From: Paragordius varius
Taxonomy: Eukaryota; Nematomorpha
NCBI GenBank assembly: GCA_964247055.1
Contig: OZ176056.1
Location: 1,736,001-1,800,000 of the forward strand
Length of the DNA stretch: 64,000 nt
Reading direction: 5' to 3'
How positions within the stretch are numbered: position 1 is the first letter of the stretch; every line of letters begins with the position of its first letter. Shown in pieces: positions 55,401 to 60,849 of the stretch. The position numbers and the translations under genes are program-made. The notes below the pieces were generated by a model. The model saw nothing but the letters and a program-made list of their open reading frames with translations. It was not told where the DNA came from and searched no databases.

Positions 55401-57872
55401 TTTCTTACATAAACTGAATTAAAATTTAAAATTATGTAATTGAGTTAAATAACAATTTATATATCTATTTTTGAAACCAAAACAATAAGTTAAATTAAAA
55501 AAAACAAGATACAATAATATGGGTCTTTGATTCTTTTAGATTTCATGTTTTTTCTGTATAATTTGAATTTTTACTGTAAATTAACTAAAAAACGGTAATA
55601 AATTTTTATTTTTACATAATCTCAATATGATAATATATATATAATTTTACTTTAAGTATTTGCTTAAGGTTTATAACATAAATATAATTTAAGAATTTGC
55701 TTTTTAAAAAAATGCATTATATTACGGACAAAAGGGTTTTTTAAATTCCGGTACAACTAAAAAATTTAGAGCGATACAAGTCTCATACAAAGTATATTAG
55801 TTATGACAAAGGCAACATTATAATCATAAAATACCATCATAATTTATTTAATGCAACAATATTTTTTACCATTCAACCATTTTGTTCCTTACTTTAAGAT
55901 TTTTCATTCAAATTATTTTAAATATTTATATGTCAAAGCAGATTTCGAAACATGTAGCTTATGGTCTAATTCTCTGAAATTTCTGTATCATTGAAATTAT
56001 AGAAGATTGGCTAATCCCCATCAAATCAGAATAAAAATGTACGCCAAACTTATAGGTTTAAAGTTAAAAATAAAACAAAAAATACTTGTACAACTCCCCT
56101 TTAAATTCTAAAAATCATTTTACCTTGATATTTAATTTCTTAGCAAAAAATTCACAAAACCATTTTAGCCTCGGTATTTTTAACAGTATTGAAAAACTCC
56201 CCTTTAAATTATAAAATTATTCATTGCCTTATATATTTAATTTCTTAACCAAAACTAACTCACAAAACCGTTTAAACCCTTCGGTATTTTTAACCTTGTT
56301 GAAAAACTCCCCTTTAAATTCTTATAATCATTCATTACTTTATATGTTAAATTTCTTAGCCAAAACTCACAAAACCATATTAAACTTCGGTAGTTCAAAC
56401 CTTTAAAATCTAATATCATTCATTTCCTTATATATTCAATTTCTTAGCAAAAAACTCACAAAACCATTTAAACCTTTCGGTATTTTTAACCTTTAAATCC
56501 ATCCCTCATTCAACACAAATCATTACCTTATATTTTCTATTTCTTATCAAAAAACTTACAAAATCATTTAGGCACGAAATATTTTCCAATAAAACAACAA
56601 AATTAAAAAAAATTAACTTAAAAAGTTTAAAAACCTCAACACAATTTTTTTCAAATCTAAACCTGATCCACTCCAGGCTAGGGTAGGAACATGAGCGCTT
56701 TGTGCAATCAGCGTGGAGGCTATTTTATCACCCAGGGCATGCATAGCAAATGCCGAAGGGCCCAAGAAAGCTAGGCAGCGGTCCGCTAAAGCGAAAGGCA
56801 GAACTGGATTTTCACTGGCATGACCCCAACCGGCCCAAACTGCATCCGCCCCTGTCCGCACACAAATCTCTACAATGAGTTCAACGTTGGCGTAATTGTG
56901 ATTGTTGGAACCGCCAGGAACGCGGACATATTGATCCGCCATTTTTATGTACTCTATTAATTTTAAAGGAAATAAATATATATGGATGAAAGGAAGATAT
57001 ATTTTAATATTTGAAAACTAAGAGATGATATATACTTTATAATTATATATATTTAATTATTTAATAGGATAACCTTCCCCATAAGAACCCCAAATGTTGG
57101 AAAAATACATAATTTATTTACGCATTAATCATGCTTTTTTAAAGAATATATTAAAGTTAAATTGTGTAATTTAAAATTAAATTTTTTGCATGATATAAAA
57201 AAATTATTAATTTATATGAAATTTAAAATAATATAAATTAAATGGTGAATCAGAGGGTTGTATAAGACCCGAAAACCATTTGGAAAAATGTTCATTATAA
57301 ACAATTATATTAGGGTTTGATTGAAAAATCATAAATCATGAAAAATAGGAGTTTTTTTAGAAATCTTATATATGAGGTGATTAGAGAGGGTACACTCATA
57401 ATAGAAAAATTAAATTACGTCAATAAATTAATTCTTGATTCAAATTTTCATTTTGTATATTCTATTAAAAAATGTAAACTATGGATAAAAAAACAAGCCG
57501 AATATTTAATTATCAACAGTAAAAATAGAAAAAAAGTAGTTTTGAATCCAATTGTTTTTGCTTATAATGACGTATATTTTACCAGCATTAGCTTTTAAAT
57601 CTTCGGGAGTTACCATGACAACAAATTTTATCGCTCGTTCGTTTCGAAACATTTCGTATGCCCATCTTCGAATAGATCGCATACATTTAACCGCAGCTAT
57701 ACCATTGTTGGCAATAAGGATCTAAATTTAATTTTAAAAATACCTTTTGAATTAGAGTGGTTCCTCCAAATTTAATAACAAATTCTTCGGGATTGGATAG
57801 CGTAAGCGAACCATGTTTTGAAGTACTTATATTATTAATCGATGTATCCAAAACACTAATATCGGATGACAT
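13054..57872 (-). CDS. ACC: Acetyl-CoA carboxylase, eukaryotic multidomain, 52 exons, ~3066 aa
   Basis: Biotin-dependent carboxylation of acetyl-CoA to malonyl-CoA, the committed step of fatty-acid synthesis. Domain order is the eukaryotic one: biotin carboxylase, biotin carrier, central region, carboxyltransferase. The ATG at 57872 follows an in-frame TAA 12 nt upstream. All 51 introns have GT..AG ends, and the coding sum (9201 nt) closes on TGA at 13054-13056. The protein is about 700 residues longer than human ACC1 (~2346 aa). The excess is in Asn/Ser/Lys-rich insertions, chiefly in exons 4, 9, 17, 25, 41, 42, 47 and 49-52. The N-terminus has only ~30 residues before EEFVIKFGG, so the region carrying the AMPK site Ser79 in mammals is absent. 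There is no mitochondrial targeting or membrane anchor segment like that of ACC2, so a cytosolic role is inferred. All core catalytic motifs look intact. It is convergent with hexokinase. Exon coordinates are in the domain entries below. Confidence 0.95.
15190..15412. mobile_element. CAGTAAAAATT-family MITE with TA target duplication
   Basis: Ends CAGTAAGAAAACGGATAAAA and ...TTTATCCGTACAATTTAAAA...TTTTACTG, flanked by TA on both sides (15188-15189, 15413-15414). Interior AAAGACAAATTTTTTCTTCA matches the other copies. In ACC intron 48. Confidence 0.8.
16534..17642. mobile_element. Non-autonomous CACTA (EnSpm/CMC-type) element, 1109 bp
   Basis: Ends CACTAGACAACAAAT...ATTTGTTGTCTAGTG form a 15-bp perfect inverted repeat with the CACTA signature, flanked by a 3-bp duplication TTA (16531-16533 and 17643-17645), as this superfamily makes. 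The interior has a weak 87-codon minus-strand ORF (16728-16991) with no transposase motif I recognise. In the intron between ACC exons 46 and 47. Confidence 0.82.
18130..18480. repeat. Two-copy tandem repeat in ACC intron 45
   Basis: A ~175-bp unit is present twice (about 18130-18300 and 18305-18475), recognisable by AACCTCTA(A/G)AATCCATCTA and ACCTCTACGA. No coding content. Confidence 0.7.
18680..19510 (-). repeat. Partial copies of the ACC exon-45 5' edge in intron 44
   Basis: The exon-45 start (minus strand: GCAG|ATATGTTTGATCAAGT) recurs at 18970-19022, where CAG is changed to CGG and the acceptor is lost while the peptide MFDQVLKFG is unchanged. It recurs again at about 19478-19503, where CAG is kept but the coding part has diverged. 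Between them an intron unit (CTTAATATAAAA...AAATGCGAAAAA...) repeats near 18765, 19055 and 19200. Confidence 0.75.
21591..22966 (-). CDS. ACC: ACC exons 41-42: low-complexity insertion inside the carboxyltransferase domain
   Basis: Exons 22663-22966 and 21591-21955 (residues ~2222-2444). Exon 41 opens with the conserved [18 protein letters not shown] and then runs into about 80 Asn/Thr-rich residues. Exon 42 continues with Ser/Asn/Lys-rich sequence and returns to family-like sequence at its end (GILDE, joined to [11 protein letters not shown] of exon 43). Human ACC spans the same interval with roughly 20 residues, so about 190 residues are inserted between the two halves of the carboxyltransferase. 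Phase agreement on both sides (1 in, 2 between, 1 out) supports both as true exons. Whether the insertion is a disordered surface loop is inference. Confidence 0.88.
22049..22094. repeat. (AT)n microsatellite
   Basis: About 23 AT dinucleotides, uninterrupted, in ACC intron 41. Similar shorter TA runs occur near 3676, 15651-15699, 16370, 36845, 43620, 50408 and 52400. Confidence 0.9.
23597..28967 (-). CDS. ACC: ACC exons 33-40: carboxyltransferase, N-terminal half
   Basis: Exons: 28873-28967, 28033-28186, 27018-27135, 26288-26387, 25653-25896, 25083-25244, 24153-24289, 23597-23663 (residues ~1863-2221). Carboxyltransferase moves CO2 from carboxybiotin to acetyl-CoA. Visible motifs: [51 protein letters not shown] (exon 36), [13 protein letters not shown] (exon 37), [19 protein letters not shown] with [17 protein letters not shown] (exon 38), and [20 protein letters not shown] (exon 39), all strongly conserved in eukaryotic ACC. 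A short Asn/Ser-rich loop of about 20 residues sits within exon 37. No active-site motif appears lost. Confidence 0.94.
23858..24118. mobile_element. CAGTAAAAATT-family MITE
   Basis: CAGTAAAAATAAAAATTATC followed by GGACAAAACGTAAAAAAAG on the left, ATTTTACGTTTTGTCCGTAT on the right; the terminal CTG on the right is lost. In ACC intron 39. Confidence 0.75.
26581..26882. mobile_element. CAGTAAAAATT-family MITE
   Basis: CAGTAAATATTAAAATTAGA and CGGACTTAACG on the left; TTCTTACGTTTTGTCCGTTT on the right; interior AAAGACAAATATTTTTGTT. In ACC intron 35. Confidence 0.75.
27345..27400. mobile_element. hAT terminal remnant
   Basis: GGGGTGTGCAATACAAATAG followed by CTTCACGGGTCGCATGC, a worn copy of a hAT-like end (GTGTCCAACACAAATGGCTTCGCGG) also seen at 38880, 3785 and, inverted, 49975. 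Only one end is found. Confidence 0.55.
27469..27732. mobile_element. CACCC-family MITE, near-complete copy
   Basis: Inverted ends: ATTCCATTTACAGTTCAAAT on the left and its counterpart ...GAATTGTAAATGGTATA on the right, with inner CACCC/GGGTG repeats. The interior carries the family block CATATTAATGATGAG. In ACC intron 34. No coding capacity. Confidence 0.85.
29090..29735 (+). mobile_element. Non-LTR retrotransposon (LINE) 3' fragment
   Basis: A relatively GC-rich block in AT-rich surroundings. The open stretch 29352-29720 ends in residues typical of the C-terminus of LINE reverse-transcriptase ORFs: [19 protein letters not shown]...[18 protein letters not shown]...NDLS, then a stop (TAG, 29718-29720). 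Upstream (29100-29350) is non-coding or out-of-frame LINE-like sequence. The reverse transcriptase core itself is absent, so this is a 5'-truncated or rearranged copy. In the intron between ACC exons 32 and 33, opposite in strand to ACC. Confidence 0.75.
29814..30097. mobile_element. CAGTAAAAATT-family MITE
   Basis: CAGTAAAAATTTTTTAAATT with CAACGGATAAAAGGTAAAA on the left, ACGATTGTCCGTATTTCAA ending TTTACTG on the right. Lies just downstream of the LINE tail in ACC intron 32. Confidence 0.78.
30241..43559 (-). CDS. ACC: ACC exons 17-32: central (regulatory/scaffold) region
   Basis: Exons: 43290-43559, 42668-42814, 41710-41933, 40898-40986, 39905-40146, 39186-39514, 38073-38249, 37410-37600, 35831-36010, 34625-34845, 33754-33939, 32898-33006, 32416-32635, 31655-31766, 31001-31156, 30241-30316 (residues ~887-1862). 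This non-catalytic region positions the BC and CT domains and is the target of regulation in other eukaryotes. Conserved blocks include [90 protein letters not shown] and [19 protein letters not shown]. Exons 17 and 25 are mostly low-complexity. Exon 23 contains [13 protein letters not shown], a basic-then-Ser stretch that could be a kinase site (inference only). Exons 24 and 25 are separated by an array of partial exon-24 copies. Confidence 0.92.
30595..30825. mobile_element. CACCC-family MITE, right end worn
   Basis: Left end TATACCATTTACGATTCAAA plus CACCCT; interior GAGTTATATTAGCCCGAAAA; right GGGTAAATTCAAATTATT. The final terminus is not recognisable. In an ACC intron. Confidence 0.75.
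33485..33720. repeat. Irregular ~25-30-bp minisatellite near ACC exon 27
   Basis: About seven diverged units around TTTTTAAGCAAACGCAACA / GCAAAAGCAATACTCGAGC. It lies within 40 bp of the exon-27 donor. It is open in both strands for about 60 codons, but only because the unit lacks stops. Confidence 0.6.
34946..35140. mobile_element. Short non-autonomous hAT element
   Basis: Ends CAGGGGTGCCCATAA and ...GTATTGGACACCCTT with flanking octamers TAGTAGAT (34938-34945) and TATTAGAT (35141-35148), 7 of 8 identical. 195 bp, no coding capacity, in ACC intron 25. Confidence 0.65.
35441..35758. mobile_element. CACCC-family MITE, complete copy with expanded left repeats
   Basis: Ends TATACGATTTACAATTCAAA and TTGTAAATGGTATA. 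The left arm has an expanded series of AATTCAAATTCACCCT-type units (five or more) against a single unit on the right, showing that the terminal repeats expand within copies. Lies 70 bp from the ACC exon-25 donor. Confidence 0.85.
36300..37409 (-). repeat. Tandem array of ACC exon-24 3' edges and splice donors
   Basis: In intron 24 the last part of exon 24 and its donor recur at intervals of about 140-190 bp. Plus-strand signature: CCTGCTCCAAA...GGTCTTCAT. Copies lie near 37257, 37095, 36988, 36798, 36611, 36448 and 36308, downstream of the real exon end at 37410. Spacers share AT-rich intron sequence (AAAATAGCAAAAAACCC-type). Copies at 37257, 36988, 36798 and 36448 keep a GT directly after the GGAGCAG exon end. 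Most copies are eroded. The one at 36448 is long and well kept and is described separately. Confidence 0.85.
36449..36517 (-). CDS. ACC: Possible 69-nt cassette exon of ACC (copy of exon-24 end)
   Basis: The best-preserved member of the exon-24 array. Bounded by AG (36518-36519) and GT (36447-36448) on the minus strand, it encodes [19 protein letters not shown] and on to FGA, against [19 protein letters not shown] in exon 24. From AAC to the end, six codons differ; five changes are silent and one is Val to Ile. It enters and leaves in phase 1, so it could be spliced between exons 24 and 25 with no frameshift, repeating 23 residues. An in-frame stop just upstream means it needs its own acceptor (TTTTTGAG). 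Use of this exon is inference. Confidence 0.45.
38880..38935. mobile_element. hAT terminal remnant
   Basis: GAAGTGTCCAACACAAATGG then CTTCGCGGCCAGCATTTC, the best-kept single end of this family in the window. The matching far end was not found. Confidence 0.55.
40380..40708. mobile_element. CACCC-family MITE, decayed
   Basis: Family blocks are recognisable (TTGCACCCTAAA, ATTGGGCCAAAAACACA, AAGGGTAAATATAAATTGTA), but both termini are worn. In ACC intron 20, next to the partial copy at 40724. Confidence 0.6.
40724..40896. mobile_element. CACCC-family half-MITE abutting the ACC exon-20 donor
   Basis: Left half of the element (TTATCATTTACAGTTCAAAT, CACCCT, then ATTAATATGAAATATATCTT and TATGACATA) stops exactly where exon 20 begins (40898). 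The intron's donor GT and the next ~170 nt of intron 20, read on the minus strand, are therefore transposon-derived. Confidence 0.7.
43934..46213 (-). CDS. ACC: ACC exons 13-16: biotin carboxyl carrier domain
   Basis: Exons: 46143-46213, 45787-45884, 44427-44607, 43934-44024 (residues ~740-886). This swinging domain carries the covalent biotin between the two active sites. The biotinylation motif EVMKM is in exon 15, with the acceptor Lys at about residue 844, preceded by [18 protein letters not shown] and followed in exon 16 by [19 protein letters not shown], as in animal ACCs. The four exons join in phases 2, 1, 2 and 0 without stops. The unusually long intron before exon 13 holds the exon-12 repeat array. 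Confidence 0.94.
44375..44388. repeat. Poly-C tract (14 C)
   Basis: Fourteen consecutive C followed by a run of A, about 40 bp inside ACC intron 15 from the exon-15 donor. A run of G at this length is striking in so AT-rich a sequence and may also be a sequencing length error. Confidence 0.85.
45397..45645. mobile_element. CACCC-family MITE copy
   Basis: Ends CATACACCATTTACATTTAA and AAGTGTAAATGGTATTC; interior TTCACCCTAAAAATAATTTA and TTTTCGGGCTAATATAACTC. In ACC intron 14. Confidence 0.8.
46787..47027. mobile_element. CACCC-family MITE, diverged
   Basis: Ends TACACCATTTACATAAATTA and GGCGTAAATGGCATA with inner TTAGGGTGA; the interior has diverged. Immediately precedes the exon-12 repeat array. 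Confidence 0.6.
47090..48361 (-). repeat. Tandem array of ACC exon-12 3' edges and splice donors
   Basis: Intron 12 contains seven or eight copies of the last ~60 coding nt of exon 12 plus donor, starting near 48211, 48077, 47889, 47758, 47561, 47424, 47229 (eroded) and 47094; the real exon ends at 48362. The copies share a common variant, ACATGTGTTTT in plus orientation, where exon 12 reads ACGTTGTAGC, so the array grew from one founder copy. The five best members keep an open frame matching [19 protein letters not shown]; the two distal ones (47424 and 47094) have small deletions that break it. Nearly all keep a GT donor. Confidence 0.88.
47760..47840 (-). other. Candidate 81-nt phase-0 cassette within the exon-12 array
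   Basis: This array member is flanked on the minus strand by AG (47841-47842, preceded by TATTTT) and GT (47758-47759). It is open for 27 codons, ending [19 protein letters not shown], and is a multiple of three, so it could be inserted after exon 12 (phase 0 in, phase 0 out). Other members have a stop or a length that does not fit. This may be coincidence in a young repeat. Confidence 0.25.
48362..57872 (-). CDS. ACC: ACC exons 1-12: biotin carboxylase domain
   Basis: Exons: 57744-57872, 57583-57721, 56663-56953, 55050-55309, 53970-54080, 52878-53087, 52091-52264, 51635-51728, 50977-51314, 50631-50764, 49479-49629, 48362-48547 (residues ~1-739). This domain carboxylates biotin using ATP and bicarbonate. 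Visible motifs: [28 protein letters not shown], the ATP-grasp glycine loop [13 protein letters not shown] in exon 5, [18 protein letters not shown] in exon 6, [11 protein letters not shown] with the catalytic Arg/Glu neighbourhood in exon 7, and [13 protein letters not shown] in exon 9. Two poorly conserved insertions interrupt it. Exon 4 adds roughly 45 residues after WSGSG. The first ~65 residues of exon 9 are Asn/Glu/Ser-rich before [16 protein letters not shown]. The intron between exons 1 and 2 is only 22 nt. Confidence 0.93.
48523..49040 (-). repeat. Repeats carrying the ACC exon-12 5' edge and acceptor
   Basis: The start of exon 12 (minus-strand acceptor AATTAG then TCTGAAAAACCGGATACC) recurs upstream at about 48740-48775 (near identical over the exon part) and 49005-49035 (mutated). 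It is part of a ~240-265-bp unit that also includes intron sequence such as GAATTCACTTTTTGAAAAG. About two and a half units are present. Together with the donor-side array this leaves exon 12 flanked by partial copies of itself on both sides. Confidence 0.8.
49975..50012 (-). mobile_element. hAT terminal remnant (inverted)
   Basis: On the minus strand GTGTCTAACACAAAATGGCT then TCGCACGCAT, the same end as at 38880. A fragment with CACTAATGGCTTCACGGGCC at about 3785-3830 in a hexokinase intron belongs to the same set. Confidence 0.5.
50091..50400. mobile_element. CACCC-family MITE, near-complete copy
   Basis: Starts ATATACCATTTACAATTCTA; several CACCC units; interior CTAATATAACTCATCATTAA and GAAATATATCTTAATGGCAT; right side GGGTGAATTTGAATTG repeated, ending AATGGTAAAT. 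In the intron between ACC exons 10 and 11. Confidence 0.85.
51835..51989. mobile_element. CACCC-family MITE, right half
   Basis: Interior TTCATATTAATGATGAGTTA and AGCCCAAAAACACATAATT, then GGGTAAATTTGAATTG-type units and the terminus TTTGTAAATGGTATAA. The left half is not recognisable. Confidence 0.75.
53339..53580. mobile_element. CACCC-family MITE, right terminus lost
   Basis: Starts ATATACCAATTACAATTCAA with CACCCTTAAATAATTCAA; interior TTAATGATGAGTTATATTAG; right side runs into a TA repeat after GAATTTAAATCGTTCAA. In ACC intron 5. Confidence 0.75.
54149..54757. mobile_element. Inverted-repeat element whose arms are ~20-bp tandem repeats
   Basis: About 610 bp with ends TATACCATTTGCACTTCAAG and CTTGAAGTGCAAGTGATATA. 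Each arm is a run of ~20-22-bp units (TTCAAGTTGGTCCTTGAAC type; six or so on the left, four on the right in inverse orientation). The core is AT-rich with no ORF. The terminus resembles the CACCC family (TATACCATTT.CA.TTCAA), suggesting a related lineage with a different arm repeat. In the intron between ACC exons 4 and 5. Confidence 0.8.
55336..55576. mobile_element. CAGTAAAAATT-family MITE, left end worn
   Basis: ATAAAACGGACAAAATGTGA on the left, TTTCTGTATAATTTGAATT then TTTTACTG on the right. Immediately upstream (minus strand) of ACC exon 4. Confidence 0.65.
56090..56560. repeat. ~100-bp tandem repeat in ACC intron 3
   Basis: Four to five diverged copies of a unit with AACTCCCCTTTAAAT, ATTTCTTAGC and CACAAAACCATTTAAAC, at spacings of about 90-115 bp. 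Unlike the arrays at exons 12, 24 and 45, I find no exon sequence inside the unit. Confidence 0.75.
57722..57743 (-). other. 22-nt intron between ACC exons 1 and 2
   Basis: Between GGTTLIQK (exon 1) and [12 protein letters not shown] (exon 2) lie 22 nt that begin GT and end AG (minus strand, GTATTTTT...AAATTTAG). The flanking peptides match the ACC consensus residue for residue with no gap. The 22 nt are not a multiple of three, and reading through them leaves the ACC frame and meets a stop about 18 codons on. They must therefore be removed, or the copy would be frameshifted. Every other intron in the two genes is at least about 90 nt. Confidence 0.75.
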
Positions 57873-58380
57873 AAAATATGATTATAATAATTTAAAGCGA
57901 AAAAACACGCGTTTTTACGTGATTGTGTGATATTGAAGCTGTGCCAATTTATTATACGAGAACAAGGGTATTTTTGTTACGCTCAAAATTATTTTTGTAG
58001 GTCCTTACTTATGATTTATTTATAAAGTATGGCAAATACTTTACTGTCGCAAAATACTAGCCAAATAAAAACTAAAAAAAACAATATTATAAATTCAAGA
58101 TAAAAAAAGAGTTTATAAATTAGTTTAGAATGTATGTTTGGTAATTATGATTTGTGCTTAAAATTTTGACCGCGATTACATATAGGGTGATTATTGATCG
58201 AGAGTGCTCCCAATGGTATCCAAATCTTAAAACACGTATTCTATGGCTTTGGTGCAGTGTGCGAAAATATTATATTTAAAACTGTGTGATATAAAAAAAT
58301 TTACTTAAACCTATTTTTTTGGTGTATATTTTAGAAAAAAACTAAAATTCTTTATATTTTTCTATTTTAACACTTTATAT
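57873..58380 (-). promoter_or_regulatory. ACC upstream region
   Basis: About 500 bp between the ACC start codon and the hAT element. It contains an in-frame TAA 12 nt before the ATG and a small GC island around 57900-57920 (ACACGCG). I cannot identify a specific promoter motif. If the 5' UTR has further exons, they would lie here or beyond the transposon. Confidence 0.35.
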
Positions 58381-60849
58381 CAGTGGTACTCACCAAAAAA
58401 ATTTAACGGGCCAAATAAAATATATATTTTTTTCGAGGGCCATGAACCTTATAATGGCAAATATTCCATAGCTATTTAACACATATGCACATAATTTACT
58501 CTATATCAGCACAATGAATTTTTTGCGGATCGCATGTGAATCCAGCTAAAAACTGATTTACCATTTAGTTTAAAAAATTAAAATATTTTGATAACAATTT
58601 TTATTTCGATATTAACCAATATTTGACAAATGTGGTTTCACCTCATGACAGGCCAATCTTAATACGTCGTCCATATGATCATCGGTTAAGCAGTTTCTGT
58701 ATGTATTCTTGACATATTTTATTTTAAAATATGACGTCTCGCACGTATAAGTTATGGGAAAATGAGTTAGGATAACTTGAGCACATTTTTTTATATTTTA
58801 ATATTTATTTGGCACATCTTGCCAAAACTCTACATATCTATCTTCTCTACGATTCTCTTTGAATATCCAAATTGGAATTTTTAAAACCTACGAAGTCTTC
58901 AATAATATGCGCCTTATCAAAACCGAAATGCTCAAGTTGTTTAATATCCATGGATTTTCAACGAGTTTTTAAGCAATTTTTAATATATTTTTATTTTTAA
59001 AATCTGAATTACATCTCATTAGATAAAAATATTAGATGATCTATTATTAAATTAATCCCCGCGGTAAATTCCATATTTTCTTCATGAATCGTTTTAAGTG
59101 TTGGAAAATATAGGAGAGTTCAATTTATAAAATTTAGTTTATATTATTAATTTTTAAAAGATATTTCATTAGCTGGGGTTATTATTTTACTTCCTTGAAG
59201 ACGTATTAAAAAAGTTTATAAGTAATTTCGCAAAGGTAGGCTAATAAAACACCATATGTCACTATTAATTTCCTCGTCAAACTTTCTGTTATCTTTTATA
59301 AATAATAGAATTTCATGTCTTAAAACAAAAAATCTATTTTATACTTCGCTAAGGCTTAGCCATCTCTCAGCGGTGTACAAAAAATATAAAATCAAACTCA
59401 CTGTCGATATCTTTCAGAAGGTTTTTGAATTTACGGCGGTTGAATTCTCTGCCACGGATGTGGTTATCTATATCCACAACTGTTTTAATTACTGAATTGT
59501 GTGATCAATATTTACACGCGAAACCAAGTTCTGATGAATAAAGCAGTGAAAGGATAAAATATTTGTCAAATTATATTTGTTTTTCAAAAGAGGAATAAAT
59601 CCTTTGTTATTTCCAATCATGGGACAGACTGTGCAGATCGAAACCAATTTTTCATATATATCATTATTATCGAAAAAAGTGTTAATTATTTCGAGAAAAT
59701 CACTTCCTTTAGTCGTATTATTTATTGGTAAAAATTTTAAATATTTATCGTTGATTATGTTGTCGTTGTAAAATCTTACGAAGAGCGCACATTGAGGTGT
59801 TGTACTAATATCAGTGCTAGAATCAATAGCATTACTAAAATATTTGCAGTTTTTCAGAGCCAATAATGTATTGAAAATATATTTAGACATATCTTCAATG
59901 CGTCGAGCACATGTTGCAGATAGTTGAAGTTTATTAATTTGCCTCATGATTTGATCTTTATATGGAATTTATCAAATAAAAAAATGCGACCATTTATTAG
60001 ACTTGCTTTTAGTTGGGAACCAGTAAACGGTTTCATATTTTTTCCTAAAATATAACAAATTTGATACGAAGCTAATTATACAACTTTTTCCTGGGAGAAA
60101 GCTATGGACATAATAGATTTTTCTAGTATAATTCCTTAATCTTTTTATATTTTTCGTTTTTCCTCATGATTTTCTGGTAATTTATGAGAAAAATGGATTG
60201 TAAAATTGTTTCAATATTGTATTTTTTTATAATTATGTTGTCCTTACATATAAGGCAGGTAACAACATTTTTATTTTCAACGACAAATAATTTTTCTTCC
60301 CATTCTTTTTTAAAGGGCGATTTTCATCAAATAATTTACGTTTTTTAGCATTAGATGTCATCCTTTGAATTTATGTTTAAATATTATGTAAATTTTTTCA
60401 AAAAATAGATAATTTAAATTACGCTATAAAAAAACAAGTTGAAATTTAATGATGTTTATTTGAAATATATTTTATGGGAATGAGTTATAAAAAATGAGGC
60501 AGGATAGCTAGGAAAAGATTATGTAAAAGCAAGTTTGGGTAAAAGGCTTGCTTAAATAAAAAAGGAATGCAAAATTTTAAAATAGAAAAGAAAATAGAAT
60601 ACAGAAATAGAAACAACATGTGCCAAAATTTTGAAATTATTTTAATGTAGGAAAATTTTTCTGCATTTCAAATTGGGTAAAATATAAAAACTACCAAAAT
60701 TAAATCTAAAAAAATAAATTAATATTAAAATAATCGAAAATTCGTTTATGTGTTAAAAAAATAATATAAGTATCAATATGGTCATAGGGCAATTTTAAAG
60801 CACTCTTAAGGCCGCTTGCGGCCCGCGGGCCGCGGTTTGATTATCACTG
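58381..60849 (-). mobile_element. hAT transposon, 2.47 kb, decayed, with 8-bp target duplication
   Basis: Termini CAGTGGTACTCACCAAAAA and ...GGGCCGCGGTTTGATTATCACTG are imperfect inverted repeats of the CAGTG..TTCTCAA type used by animal hAT elements. They are bounded by a perfect 8-bp duplication CTTTATAT (58373-58380 and 60850-60857). The interior encodes remnants of a ZBED/GTF2IRD2-like hAT transposase on the minus strand. Lies about 500 bp upstream of the ACC start codon, outside the gene. Confidence 0.9.
59200..60365 (-). pseudogene. Broken hAT transposase (ZBED/GTF2IRD2-like)
   Basis: Starts near 60362 with MTSNAKKRKLFDENRP and, after a frame change, KKEWEEKLFVVENKNVVTCL, typical of the N-terminal zinc-finger region. 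The longest open piece (59489-59947) has the core pattern RRIEDMSKYIFNTLL...AIDSSTDISTTPQCALFVRF...GNNKGFIPLLKNK...FHCFIHQN. A later piece near 59350-59480 reads NHIRGREFNRRKFKNLLKDI and then DSEFDF, as in the family. Several frameshifts and stops separate the pieces. The expected TDGAPAM motif reads TVCPMI, so an acidic catalytic residue is gone. It cannot make an active enzyme. Confidence 0.88.

Noticed and set aside
57687-57872. Unspliced 61-codon reading frame at the ACC start ending ...[14 protein letters not shown]
   Set aside because: Its last 18 codons are the 22-nt intron and exon 2 read in the wrong frame; the ACC consensus resumes perfectly only when the 22 nt are removed.
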